A DNA stretch of 64,000 nucleotides from an uncultured Clostridium sp. (GTDB taxonomy: Bacteria; Bacillota; Clostridia; TANB77; CAG-508). The notes beneath the pieces were generated by a model. It searched no databases, was not told where the DNA came from, and worked only from the letters and a program-made list of their open reading frames with translations. Position 1 is the stretch's first letter; each line of letters begins with the position of its first letter. The translations under genes were made by a program, and so were the position numbers. Of this stretch, positions 1-8,173 are shown in pieces. Location of the stretch: the NCBI GenBank assembly GCA_900556975.1, contig USQZ01000002.1, positions 8,505 through 72,504 on the forward strand, in the 5' to 3' direction.

Positions 1-1052
1 CAGCAAGCAAAGAAGCGATAAAGATAAAAACAAAAGAAGAATCAATTTCTGAAGAGATGAGAATATTATATGTTGCACTAACTAGAGCAAAAGAAAAGCT
101 AATAATAACAGGTGTTGAAAGCGATTTAGAAAAATCTCTAGAGCAGAAAAAAGAACTAGTTCAAATATATGAAAGAGAAAATGGAAAAATAAATCACTTA
201 TTACTAAAAAAATATTTGAGTTATTTAGGTTGGATAGAGCTTACATATATGAATCATGAGAATATTGAAGATTATATAGAACTTAAAAGGATAAATAAAA
301 AAGATATAATAAAACAAGATGAAGAACTTGAAGAAAAGGCTGATAACAAGTTACAATTTAGCGAAGATATTGATTACCAAAAAATAAATGAAATATTAAA
401 TTGGAAATATGAATATGAAGAAATGACAAATATTCAAAGCAAAATGAGTGTAACTAAAATTAAAGAATTAAAAGAGAATATCAAGAAAAGAAAAGTTGAA
501 ATAAAGCCAAAGTTCACAATTGAAAGCACAGCAGTTTCAGCAACAGAAAAGGGAACAATAATACATTTAATTTTGCAAAAATTAGATTTCACAAAAGATT
601 ATACTAAAAACGAATTATCAAAATTTATAGAAGATATGTGCAATAAGAATTTGATAACCGAAAATCAAAAAAATGTTATAGATATTGATAAAATATATAA
701 AATTATTGAATCTGATTTTATAAAGAATTTGAAATCAGCTAAAGAAATTCACAAGGAAACACCATTTTATACATATATAAATACAAAAGAAATTTATAAT
801 ACAGAAAACTCTGAAAACATACTTGTACAAGGTATTATAGACTTGTATTACATAAATCAAAATGACGAATTAATATTAGTAGATTACAAAACAGATTATA
901 CTCAAGATGAGGGAGAAGATTTGATAAATAAATATAAAGTTCAATTAGAAATTTACAAAAAGGCATTAGAAGAAGCACTAAAAATACCTGTAAAAGAAAC
1001 ATATATTTATTCGATTTATGCAAATAAAGCTATAAATTTGGAAAAAAGGTAG
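1..1052 (+). CDS. addA: AddA helicase-nuclease, 3' part (5' end outside window)
   Basis: C-terminal part of the AddA subunit of the AddAB helicase-nuclease, which resects double-strand breaks for recombination. The frame is open from base 3, so the gene begins before the window and the ATG at 57 is internal. The first residues carry SF1 helicase motif VI (EEMRILYVALTRAKEKL). About 150 residues later comes the RecB-family nuclease domain: GTIIHLILQKLDF, then GIIDLYYINQNDELILVDYKTDY, where the Asp before LY and the DYK supply the metal/catalytic residues, then a YKVQLEIYKKAL helix. It ends at TAG. RexA/AddA-type naming rests on the UvrD-helicase-plus-PDDEXK fusion; AddB is presumably upstream, not seen. 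Confidence 0.9.
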   Translation, partial: ASKEAIKIKTKEESISEEMRILYVALTRAKEKLIITGVESDLEKSLEQKKELVQIYERENGKINHLLLKKYLSYLGWIELTYMNHENIEDYIELKRINKKDIIKQDEELEEKADNKLQFSEDIDYQKINEILNWKYEYEEMTNIQSKMSVTKIKELKENIKKRKVEIKPKFTIESTAVSATEKGTIIHLILQKLDFTKDYTKNELSKFIEDMCNKNLITENQKNVIDIDKIYKIIESDFIKNLKSAKEIHKETPFYTYINTKEIYNTENSENILVQGIIDLYYINQNDELILVDYKTDYTQDEGEDLINKYKVQLEIYKKALEEALKIPVKETYIYSIYANKAINLEKR

Positions 1053-1063
1053 CAACCTCAGTA

Positions 1064-1092
1064 TTTACAAGTTATGTAAAGTGTAGTATAAT
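1064..1092 (+). promoter_or_regulatory. Sigma-A type promoter
   Basis: TTTACA, 17-nt spacer, TATAAT, about 40 nt before the start of the membrane protein gene at 1133. Confidence 0.7.
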
Positions 1093-1132
1093 AGTATTGA
1101 TTGAGAAAATAAGGAAATAATAGGAGGAAGCT

Positions 1133-1792
1133 ATGAAAAGAATGCAAACGTTTCTTACATATGCTTTAATAATTATAGGATTTTACTTTTTTTCAAATTT
1201 TTTAATAGATTTTGGAATAAGCAGTTCATATAAAGATGTAGAACAAGACAAGATAAAAATGGAGCAATCTAATAATGGATTTGAAATAGAAGTTGATAAG
1301 GCAAATTCAAATAGAAGACAAGCATATTTTACTGGAACAGTAAAAAATAATTCAGATAAAGTAATTGAAAAACAATATGTAAAAGTTGATTCATATTTTA
1401 AGGGCAAACTAATGCAAGAAAAGTATTTAGCTTTTGAGAATATGCAACCTGGAGAAGAAAGAAAATTTAAGTTGCTTTATTCATTAGGTCAAATTGATGA
1501 ATTTAGAGTTTCTTATGTTGATGAAATTCCATCAAATAGAACAATTGTTGATAAAGCGATAGACAAAGCCGTAGAGGTATTTAATAATGCTAAAGCTTTC
1601 GTATCAAAATTCGATGGAGTAAGTTTAGATGGAACAGCAGAAGGGGTAAAAAATGGAGCAAGCGGAATAGCAACTAAACTAAAAGAAGGATTTAAACCAG
1701 TACATGTTGAAGGAGAAGATTGGGAACTATTTGTAGCAGTAATGTTAGTATGGGCAGCAATACCTTCAGGAGCAATATGGTTTATAATATAA
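1133..1792 (+). CDS. Membrane-anchored protein of unknown function with FxLYD-like domain
   Basis: 219 residues. An N-terminal membrane segment (about 7-27) is followed by an extracytoplasmic domain at about 45-135. Its pattern (AYFTGTVKNNSDKVIEK, then MQPGEERKFK) resembles the FxLYD/DUF3426-type beta-sandwich seen in many Firmicutes envelope proteins. A hydrophobic segment at the extreme C-terminus (about 198-218) follows a low-complexity Gly/Ala/Lys-rich stretch. The start is fixed by AGGAGGA seven bases upstream. It is monocistronic, with its own promoter and the terminator at 1809. I do not recognise a specific function; the domain resemblance is inference from the motif pattern only. Confidence 0.75.
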   Translation: MKRMQTFLTYALIIIGFYFFSNFLIDFGISSSYKDVEQDKIKMEQSNNGFEIEVDKANSNRRQAYFTGTVKNNSDKVIEKQYVKVDSYFKGKLMQEKYLAFENMQPGEERKFKLLYSLGQIDEFRVSYVDEIPSNRTIVDKAIDKAVEVFNNAKAFVSKFDGVSLDGTAEGVKNGASGIATKLKEGFKPVHVEGEDWELFVAVMLVWAAIPSGAIWFII

Positions 1793-1808
1793 GATTAAAA
1801 ATTAAGTC

Positions 1809-1838
1809 AAAGGCATTCGTAAAAGCGGATGCCTTTTT
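1809..1838 (+). terminator. Rho-independent terminator
   Basis: Stem GGCATTCG / CGGATGCC (one G-U pair), followed by TTTTT. It ends the 1133 transcript. Confidence 0.85.
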
Positions 1839-1851
1839 ATATGCTAATATA

Positions 1852-1880
1852 TTGAAATAAAAGGATTAATTTGATAAAAT
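1852..1880 (+). promoter_or_regulatory. Promoter of lepA
   Basis: TTGAAA, 17-nt spacer, TAAAAT, about 30 nt before the lepA GTG start. Confidence 0.65.
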
Positions 1881-1909
1881 AATATAAATTTATTTAAGGA
1901 GATTTAAGA

Positions 1910-3724
1910 GTGAACGACAATCAAAAAAGAATAAGAAATTTTAGCATAATAGCTCACATAGATCATGGAAAATCTACACTTGCAGATAGACTTATAGAAA
2001 TGACAGGTGTTCTTACAAAAAGAGAGATGGAAAGTCAAGTATTAGACAACATGGATATTGAAAAAGAAAGAGGAATAACAATAAAATCTCAAGCAGTAAG
2101 AATGAATTACAAAGCTAAAGATGGACAAACATATGAACTAAACTTAATCGATACCCCAGGACACGTAGATTTTAACTATGAAGTTTCAAGAAGTTTAGCT
2201 GCATGCGAAGGTGCAATTTTAGTTGTAGATAGTAGTCAAGGTGTAGAAGCTCAAACTTTAGCAAATGTGTATTTAGCATTAGATAACAATTTGGAAATTT
2301 TACCTGTAATAAATAAAGTTGATTTACCAAATGCAAGACCTGATGAAGTTAAAGCTGAAATTGAAGATATCATAGGAATTCCTGCAATGGATGCACCATG
2401 TATTTCAGCTAAATCTGGATTAAATGTTGATCAAGTTTTAGAAAGAATTGTTTCAGATATTCCAGCGCCACAAGGGGATAGAGAGGGAAAATTAAAATGT
2501 TTAATATTTGACTCATTCTATGATAATTATAAAGGCGCAATTAGTTATGTAAGAGTAAAAGAAGGAACTGTAAAAATTGGAGATGAAATATTATTCATGG
2601 CAACAGGAAAACATTTTACAGTTACTGAAGTGGGATATTTTGGAGCAGGACAATATATTCCAGCAGATGAGTTAAAAGCAGGAGAAGTTGGATATATATC
2701 AGCAAGTATAAAAAATGTTTCTGATTTACATGTTGGTGATACAATAACTCATTTTGAAAATCCAGCAGACGAGCCACTACCAGGATATAAAAAGGCTAAT
2801 TCAATGGTATATTGCGGAATGTATCCACTAGATGGAAGCGAATATGAAAATTTAAAAGACGCATTAGAAAAACTTAAATTAAATGATGCTGCATTAGAAT
2901 ATGAACCAGAAACATCAATAGCATTAGGATTTGGATTTAGATGTGGTTTCCTTGGATTATTACATTTGGAAATTGTAATAGAAAGATTAGAAAGAGAATT
3001 TGATTTAGGTTTAATTACAACAGCTCCATCAGTTATATACAAGGTTCATAAAACAAACGGAGAAACAATAGAACTATACAATCCAACAGATTTACCCAAA
3101 ACACAAGAAATAAAATATATAGAAGAACCAATCATGAAAGCCGAAATAATGACTCCAAAAGAGTTTGTTGGAAACGTAATGGATATATGTCAAAAAAGAA
3201 GAGGAACATATATAGACATGAGATATCTAGATAGTAACAGAGTTACATTAGAATATGATTTGCCTCTAAACGAAATTATATATGATTTCTTCGACACACT
3301 AAAATCAAAAACAAAAGGTTATGCTTCTGTAGACTACGAATTTAAGGAATACAGACAATCAGAACTGGTGAAATTGGATATTTATATAAATAATGAAGCG
3401 GTTGATGCATTATCATTTATTGTACATAAAGATAGTGCTTATACTAGAGGAAGAAAGATGGCAGAAAAATTAAAAACAGTTATTCCAAGACAATTATTCG
3501 AAATTCCAATTCAAGCTGTAGTAAGCGGAAAAATAATTGCAAGAGAAACATTATCAGCAATGAGAAAAGATGTATTGGCTAAATGCTATGGAGGAGATAT
3601 TACAAGAAAGAAAAAGCTTTTAGAGAAACAGAAAAAAGGTAAAAAGAAAATGAGACAAATAGGAAATGTTGAAGTACCTCAAGAAGCATTTTTAGCAGTA
3701 CTAAAATTAGATGATGAAGAATAG
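1910..3724 (+). CDS. lepA: Elongation factor 4 (LepA) GTPase
   Basis: Ribosome-associated translational GTPase that back-translocates or assists stalled/assembling ribosomes. 604 residues is the normal family length. The G motifs are all present: AHIDHGKST (G1), RGITIKSQ (G2), DTPGH (G3), NKVDLP (G4) and SAKSG (G5). They are followed by the beta-barrel domain, the EF-G-like region ([16 protein letters not shown]) and the LepA-specific C-terminal domain ending [17 protein letters not shown]. The start codon is GTG, eight bases after AAGGAGA. The next gene starts 9 bp after the stop, so the two are probably co-transcribed. Confidence 0.97.
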   Translation: MNDNQKRIRNFSIIAHIDHGKSTLADRLIEMTGVLTKREMESQVLDNMDIEKERGITIKSQAVRMNYKAKDGQTYELNLIDTPGHVDFNYEVSRSLAACEGAILVVDSSQGVEAQTLANVYLALDNNLEILPVINKVDLPNARPDEVKAEIEDIIGIPAMDAPCISAKSGLNVDQVLERIVSDIPAPQGDREGKLKCLIFDSFYDNYKGAISYVRVKEGTVKIGDEILFMATGKHFTVTEVGYFGAGQYIPADELKAGEVGYISASIKNVSDLHVGDTITHFENPADEPLPGYKKANSMVYCGMYPLDGSEYENLKDALEKLKLNDAALEYEPETSIALGFGFRCGFLGLLHLEIVIERLEREFDLGLITTAPSVIYKVHKTNGETIELYNPTDLPKTQEIKYIEEPIMKAEIMTPKEFVGNVMDICQKRRGTYIDMRYLDSNRVTLEYDLPLNEIIYDFFDTLKSKTKGYASVDYEFKEYRQSELVKLDIYINNEAVDALSFIVHKDSAYTRGRKMAEKLKTVIPRQLFEIPIQAVVSGKIIARETLSAMRKDVLAKCYGGDITRKKKLLEKQKKGKKKMRQIGNVEVPQEAFLAVLKLDDEE

Positions 3725-3733
3725 GAGCCAAAG

Positions 3734-4342
3734 ATGAAAATATTAAAGAAAATAGTATTAATATTAAGTTTAATAACATTAATAACTTTGCCAAATGTAA
3801 TGGCAACAGAAAACGCTGTAGAAGAAGATGAAACAAATTATAATATGATTTCAGTAGAAGGAAAAATGAGATTTAAACAGTTTGTAGAAATCAAAGAAGG
3901 ATATGAAAAATTCTGTATATTAGAAGGAATATTATTCTTTATTGCAATCTTTATGACAGTAAAAACAACAGCAATAGACACTTCAACAAAATCAGGATTA
4001 TTAATAGCGATATTAGGAATCCTGGCATATGTACTAAGATATAGTGTTATAGGAAATATAATATTTGTGTTAGATATTTTACTTCAAATACTAGGAACGG
4101 TGCTAGTAATATTATCTTGCATTTATATCTACAAAAATCAAAATATACTAATATATGCACCAATATGTTTATGTGGAATGTGGTATATAATAAAAAATAT
4201 ACCAATGCTATCAGGAAATATTATTTTAAAAATAGTATTGATTGCCTTGCCAATAATATTGTATGTTTTAGGAAGAGTAACTAGTAAAGCAGAAGAAATA
4301 GAAATGCTAAGACCAGTTAAAGAAAAGCATGAAAGGAAATAA
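3734..4342 (+). CDS. Small multi-pass membrane protein, unknown function
   Basis: 202 residues with an N-terminal signal-like helix (about 4-24, followed by ATEN), an acidic stretch, then four or five hydrophobic helices between about 60 and 190, and a charged tail (EKHERK). It lies between lepA and rlmB with gaps of 9 and 2 bp, so it belongs to their transcript. No family recognised. The start ATG has a GGAG ribosome site in the lepA stop region. Confidence concerns its being a real gene. Confidence 0.75.
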   Translation: MKILKKIVLILSLITLITLPNVMATENAVEEDETNYNMISVEGKMRFKQFVEIKEGYEKFCILEGILFFIAIFMTVKTTAIDTSTKSGLLIAILGILAYVLRYSVIGNIIFVLDILLQILGTVLVILSCIYIYKNQNILIYAPICLCGMWYIIKNIPMLSGNIILKIVLIALPIILYVLGRVTSKAEEIEMLRPVKEKHERK

Positions 4343-4344
4343 AA

Positions 4345-5175
4345 ATGAAACAAGAATTTAGAAAAAATGATAACAGGAAAAATTTTAAAAAGAACCCAAA
4401 TAAAAATTTTAAAAATGAAAAACAATTAGAAGAGAACGAATATGACGATATAGTCGAAGGAAGAAATGCAGTACTTGAGTTACTAGATTCTGACAGAGAT
4501 ATAAATAAAATATTTGTTCAAAGTGGGGAAAGACACGGATCAATAAACAAGATAATTGCAATTGCAAAGGAAAATAAAGTAGTTGTTACAGAAGTTGAAA
4601 AGTCAAAACTTGATTTTATGTCAAAAACTAAAAATCACCAAGGAGTAATCGCAGTAGTTCCACCATTTAATTATTGTGAAGTTGAAGATATATTAGAATA
4701 TGCTAAAAGCAAAAATGAAGATGTATTTATTTTAATTTTGGATGGAATAGAAGATCCACACAATTTAGGTTCAATAATAAGAACAGCTGAAACAGCTGGA
4801 GTTCATGGAATAATAATTCCTAAAAGAAGAACTGTAACTGTAAATAGCACAGTTGCAAAGGTTTCAGCAGGAGCAGTAGAACATATGAAAATTGCTAGAG
4901 TAAATAACATAACAGATACAATAAGAAAATTAAAAGAAAACGGATTATGGATAATAGGAACAGATGGTTCTGCAACAACATTATACTATAATCAAGATTT
5001 AAAAGGAGACATTGCAATTGTAATTGGAAGTGAAGGATTTGGAATGAGCAGACTTGTAAAAGAAAATACGGATATGCTTGTAAAAATCCCTATGAAAGGT
5101 AAAGTTACTTCTTTAAACGCTTCTGTATCAGCTGGTATAGTAATGTATGAAGCTGTTAAACAAAGAAACAAATAA
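4345..5175 (+). CDS. rlmB: TrmH/SpoU-family rRNA 2'-O-methyltransferase (RlmB-like)
   Basis: Transfers a methyl group from SAM to a ribose 2'-OH; family members act on 23S rRNA G2251. 276 residues. A basic, Asn/Lys-rich tail (1-30) leads to the substrate-binding domain (VEGRNAVLELL at about 33, L30e-like fold). The SPOUT domain follows with the three knot motifs: DPHNLGSIIRTAETAG (motif 1, catalytic Arg), IVIGSEGFGMS (motif 2) and IPMKGKVTSLNASVSAGI (motif 3). The exact target nucleotide cannot be told from sequence; RlmB is the best match by length and N-terminal domain. Confidence 0.9.
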   Translation: MKQEFRKNDNRKNFKKNPNKNFKNEKQLEENEYDDIVEGRNAVLELLDSDRDINKIFVQSGERHGSINKIIAIAKENKVVVTEVEKSKLDFMSKTKNHQGVIAVVPPFNYCEVEDILEYAKSKNEDVFILILDGIEDPHNLGSIIRTAETAGVHGIIIPKRRTVTVNSTVAKVSAGAVEHMKIARVNNITDTIRKLKENGLWIIGTDGSATTLYYNQDLKGDIAIVIGSEGFGMSRLVKENTDMLVKIPMKGKVTSLNASVSAGIVMYEAVKQRNK

Positions 5176-5178
5176 TAC

Positions 5179-5207
5179 TTGCATAAAATAAAAGATAATG
5201 ATAAAAT
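5179..5207 (+). promoter_or_regulatory. Promoter of pyrG
   Basis: TTGCAT, 17-nt spacer, TAAAAT, just after the rlmB stop. Predicted start near 5214, giving a leader of about 78 nt that contains the hairpin at 5231-5272. Confidence 0.6.
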
Positions 5208-5230
5208 AATTTCATAAATTTGAAGAGACG

Positions 5231-5275
5231 AAAAACAGATTAAAAAAAAACCCTTTTTTTAATCTGTTTTTTTCG
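5231..5275 (+). terminator. Terminator-like hairpin in the pyrG leader
   Basis: An 18-bp A/T-rich stem with core CAGATT / AATCTG, flanked by A-runs and T-runs and carrying CCC in the loop, runs into a T-tract. It ends about 5 nt before the pyrG ribosome site (AAGGAGGG, 5280-5287). It could end rlmB transcripts or act as a pyrG attenuator, as in B. subtilis. The initiating GGG run used there is not seen downstream of the -10 box. Confidence 0.6.
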
Positions 5276-5291
5276 TTTTAAGGAGGGAAAA

Positions 5292-6896
5292 ATGAAAACT
5301 AAATATGTATTTATAACAGGCGGAGTAGTTTCTGGACTAGGAAAAGGAATAACAGCAGCATCATTGGGAAGATTACTAAAAAACAGAGGATACAAAGTAA
5401 CAATTCAAAAGTTTGATCCTTATATAAATGTAGATCCTGGAACAATGAGCCCGTATGAACATGGAGAAGTATTTGTAACAGATGATGGAGCAGAAACAGA
5501 TCTTGATTTAGGACATTATGAAAGATTTATAGATGAAGCACTAACAAAAGATTCTAGTGTTTCAATGGGGCAAATTTATTCAAATGTAATTGAAAAAGAA
5601 AGAAAAGGTGCATATTTAGGAAAAACAATTCAAGTAATCCCGCATATTACAAATGAGATAAAAGATAAAATATATTCATTTGAGAATAAAGGAATAGACG
5701 TTGTAATTACTGAGCTAGGAGGCACAGTAGGAGATATGGAAGGGCTTGCCTTAATAGAAGCAATAAGACAAGTTGGATTAGAAAAAGATATTAATGATGT
5801 GTGCTACATACATGTAACGTTGCTACCATATATTTCAGGTTCAAAAGAAATTAAATCTAAACCAACACAGCATTCTGTAAAAGAACTACAATCATTTGGA
5901 ATAAAACCTGATATTTTAGTAGCTAGAGCAGATGGACATATTGAGGAAAAAATGAGAGATAAAATAGCACTATTTTGTAATGTGCGCAAAGAAAATGTTA
6001 TAGAAAATATAACTGCAAATAGTTTATATGAAGTTCCTTTATTACTAGAAAAACAAGGATTAGCAGAAGCGGTTTGCAAAAAGCTTGGACTAGAAAAAGA
6101 ATGTAATAATGAAAATTGGATAGAGCTTAATAAAAAAATATCAGAATGTACAGAAACTGTGAAAATTGCATTAGTAGGTAAATATATGAAATTAGAGGAT
6201 TCATATATTTCAGTTGTAGAAAGTTTAAGACATGGTGGATATGCAAACAAAGTTAATGTGGAGATAGGATTTATAGATTCCGAAAATGTAACAGAAGAAA
6301 ATGCTGAAGAAATTTTAAAAGACTATGACGGAATATCAGTTCCAGGAGGATTTGGAAATAGAGGAATAGAAGGAAAAATTGCTGCAATAAAATATGCAAG
6401 AGAAAATAAAGTTCCATTCTTAGGAATCTGTTTAGGAATGCAAATGGCAGTAGTTGAATTTGCAAGAAATGTACTAGGATTAAAAGATGCAGATTCAGCA
6501 GAATTTAACAATGAAACCAAAAATCCAATAATACATATAATGGAAGAACAAAAAAGTGTAACTAAAAAAGGTGGAACAATGAGACTTGGAGCATATCCAT
6601 GTGTTATAAAAGAAAATACACTAGCTGAAAAGGTATATAGTACTAAAGAAATTTCTGAGAGGCATAGACATAGATATGAGTATAACAATGAGTACAAAAA
6701 GATGTTAGAGGAAAAAGGATTAATTTGTTCAGGAACATCACCAGATGGTAAACTAGTTGAAATTGTTGAATTAAAAGATCATCCATATTTCATAGCAGGT
6801 CAATTTCATCCAGAATTTCAATCAAGACCAGATAGACCAGGACCTTTGTTTGTTGGTTTAATAAAAAATGCTAAAGAATTAAAAAATAAAAAATAA
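5292..6896 (+). CDS. pyrG: CTP synthase
   Basis: Converts UTP to CTP using ATP and glutamine ammonia, the last step of pyrimidine nucleotide synthesis. 534 residues, standard length. The N-terminal amidoligase domain opens with [20 protein letters not shown] and has [20 protein letters not shown]. The C-terminal glutamine amidotransferase has the nucleophile Cys in FLGICLGMQ (about residue 379) and the His-Glu dyad in FHPEFQ (about 504). A strong AAGGAGGG site precedes the ATG. Its leader hairpin suggests possible regulation by attenuation. Confidence 0.97.
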   Translation: MKTKYVFITGGVVSGLGKGITAASLGRLLKNRGYKVTIQKFDPYINVDPGTMSPYEHGEVFVTDDGAETDLDLGHYERFIDEALTKDSSVSMGQIYSNVIEKERKGAYLGKTIQVIPHITNEIKDKIYSFENKGIDVVITELGGTVGDMEGLALIEAIRQVGLEKDINDVCYIHVTLLPYISGSKEIKSKPTQHSVKELQSFGIKPDILVARADGHIEEKMRDKIALFCNVRKENVIENITANSLYEVPLLLEKQGLAEAVCKKLGLEKECNNENWIELNKKISECTETVKIALVGKYMKLEDSYISVVESLRHGGYANKVNVEIGFIDSENVTEENAEEILKDYDGISVPGGFGNRGIEGKIAAIKYARENKVPFLGICLGMQMAVVEFARNVLGLKDADSAEFNNETKNPIIHIMEEQKSVTKKGGTMRLGAYPCVIKENTLAEKVYSTKEISERHRHRYEYNNEYKKMLEEKGLICSGTSPDGKLVEIVELKDHPYFIAGQFHPEFQSRPDRPGPLFVGLIKNAKELKNKK

Positions 6897-6901
6897 AATA
6901 T

Positions 6902-6930
6902 TTGAAGGTTTTTAAAAATTTATGTATAAT
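6902..6930 (+). promoter_or_regulatory. Promoter of the DUF402 gene
   Basis: TTGAAG, 17-nt spacer, TATAAT, about 55 nt before the ATG at 6987. Confidence 0.65.
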
Positions 6931-6986
6931 AAACATATTGTACGAAAAGGTATAAATATTTCATAATAGTAAACGGAGGAGAATAC

Positions 6987-7538
6987 ATGAAAAAGAAATA
7001 TGGAGATTTATCAAAGGTAAAAGACATAATAGATAGTGATTTCGTAAAACTGGAAACACCTAATGACCAATTCTTTGGAGCAGTATGCATGTCATATATA
7101 AAAAAAGTTTTAAATAAATGGAGAGTTCCAAGAGATAATGGAAATGACGAAGTAATATTAGATATGGGATATAGATGGGTAACACTTTATCCACGTAATG
7201 AAAATTATTCAATAATAGCAATGTATAATATAAAAGGTGAATTAATAGAATTTTATTTTGATATTGCTAAAAAAATGAATTTCAAAGCAAGAATACCATA
7301 TACAGAAGATTGGTATTTAGACATTGTTTTAACTAAAGAAAATGATGTTATATTCTTAGATGAAGATGAATTAGAAGAAGCATTAAAATTAGCAGATATA
7401 AGTCAAAAAGACTATGAAACAGTTAGAAAAACAGCAGATAAAATAGTTAACAAATATCATAAACCAGAAGAATTTGAAAAACTAAAAAAGATTGCAGACG
7501 GATATTTAGATAAATTAATAAATATGCCAATAAAATAG
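6987..7538 (+). CDS. DUF402 family protein
   Basis: 183 residues. It matches the DUF402/FomD-like barrel pattern: a basic W-x-V-P region at the front (NKWRVPRDNG), YNIKGELIEFYFDIAKKM, then YLDIVLTKENDVIFLDEDELEEAL, with the clustered acidic residues that bind a metal in family members characterised as nucleoside di/triphosphate phosphatases. The C-terminus is a long charged helix (KTADKIVNKYH...). The start follows GGAGGAG. Monocistronic by promoter position. Family call is from the motif; substrate unknown. Confidence 0.75.
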   Translation: MKKKYGDLSKVKDIIDSDFVKLETPNDQFFGAVCMSYIKKVLNKWRVPRDNGNDEVILDMGYRWVTLYPRNENYSIIAMYNIKGELIEFYFDIAKKMNFKARIPYTEDWYLDIVLTKENDVIFLDEDELEEALKLADISQKDYETVRKTADKIVNKYHKPEEFEKLKKIADGYLDKLINMPIK

Positions 7539-7542
7539 CAAG

Positions 7543-7571
7543 TTGACATAATTGACTAAAAGCAGTATACT
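7543..7571 (+). promoter_or_regulatory. Strong promoter of the small gene at 7613
   Basis: TTGACA, 17-nt spacer, TATACT: a near-consensus sigma-A promoter, overlapping nothing else. Confidence 0.75.
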
Positions 7572-7612
7572 TATGGAGTAACAAGTTGTTGTTATTTTCA
7601 TGGAGGTGCTTT

Positions 7613-7954
7613 ATGGCAAGAAAGAGCGATGTGGACTTTGAAACCTGTTTTGAGAGTTTGGTTGGTAAAAGACATCAAACAGTTGTTGTTGAAGATCAGG
7701 TGGTTGACGATGACGGCAAAACAGTTACTGTTGAAAGTCCCAAAATGACTTACGAAGAAGGGGTAGAGCGGCTGAAACAATTAAGTCACCAGATAAAAGA
7801 AATAGGGATTTATGATGAAATCATGGAAGCGTGCAATAAGCATGATTTAGCTGGACTTAATAAGATTACTGAAAAGTATGATAAGGAAGTCAAGCAGATT
7901 TGTGATCAGATGGATCAGATAATGAAACAAATGCCTTATCCATATTCGTACTAA
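7613..7954 (+). CDS. Small soluble protein of unknown function, foreign-looking composition
   Basis: 113 residues, start ATG preceded by TGGAGGTG. An in-frame TTG at 7586 lies upstream of that site and is not used. The protein is soluble, highly charged and mainly helical after residue 45 (YEEGVERLKQLSHQIKEIG), with a short tail PYPYSY. Codon choice (GTG, GAC, GGC, CGG, CAG) and G+C are clearly higher than in the neighbouring genes, and the gene has its own near-consensus promoter and a strong terminator. That makes a self-contained cassette and suggests recent acquisition. No family recognised. Confidence 0.75.
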   Translation: MARKSDVDFETCFESLVGKRHQTVVVEDQVVDDDGKTVTVESPKMTYEEGVERLKQLSHQIKEIGIYDEIMEACNKHDLAGLNKITEKYDKEVKQICDQMDQIMKQMPYPYSY

Positions 7955-7989
7955 TCTATTTTCGAATGTAATTCAGAATATTGTCAAAG

Positions 7990-8026
7990 CAAAAAAAGGG
8001 TGCGAGAAATCTCGCACCTCTTTTTA
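7990..8026 (+). terminator. Rho-independent terminator
   Basis: Stem GGTGCGAG / CTCGCACC with loop AAAT, flanked by an A-run and followed by TCTTTTT. The most GC-rich terminator in the window. Confidence 0.92.
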
Positions 8027-8107
8027 TGTAATAGGAAAAAATCGAAGAACTACCTATTATATAAAAAGAACAATGTAACATTTGTTATACCAAGATATCG
8101 AAAAGTA

Positions 8108-8136
8108 TTGAAATATTAAGAAAAAAGTTATATAAT
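8108..8136 (+). promoter_or_regulatory. Promoter of aspS
   Basis: TTGAAA, 17-nt spacer, TATAAT, about 38 nt before the aspS ATG. The leader is too short for a T-box. Confidence 0.75.
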
Positions 8137-8173
8137 TTTTACACAAATTTATTTAACGGAAAAGAGGAATAGT

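Noticed and set aside
7586..7612. Upstream TTG start for the small gene at 7613
   Set aside because: The TGGAGGTG ribosome site lies downstream of it and fits ATG 7613.
8027..8173. T-box leader for aspS
   Set aside because: Promoter lies only about 38 nt before the ATG; no T-box sequence or terminator between them.
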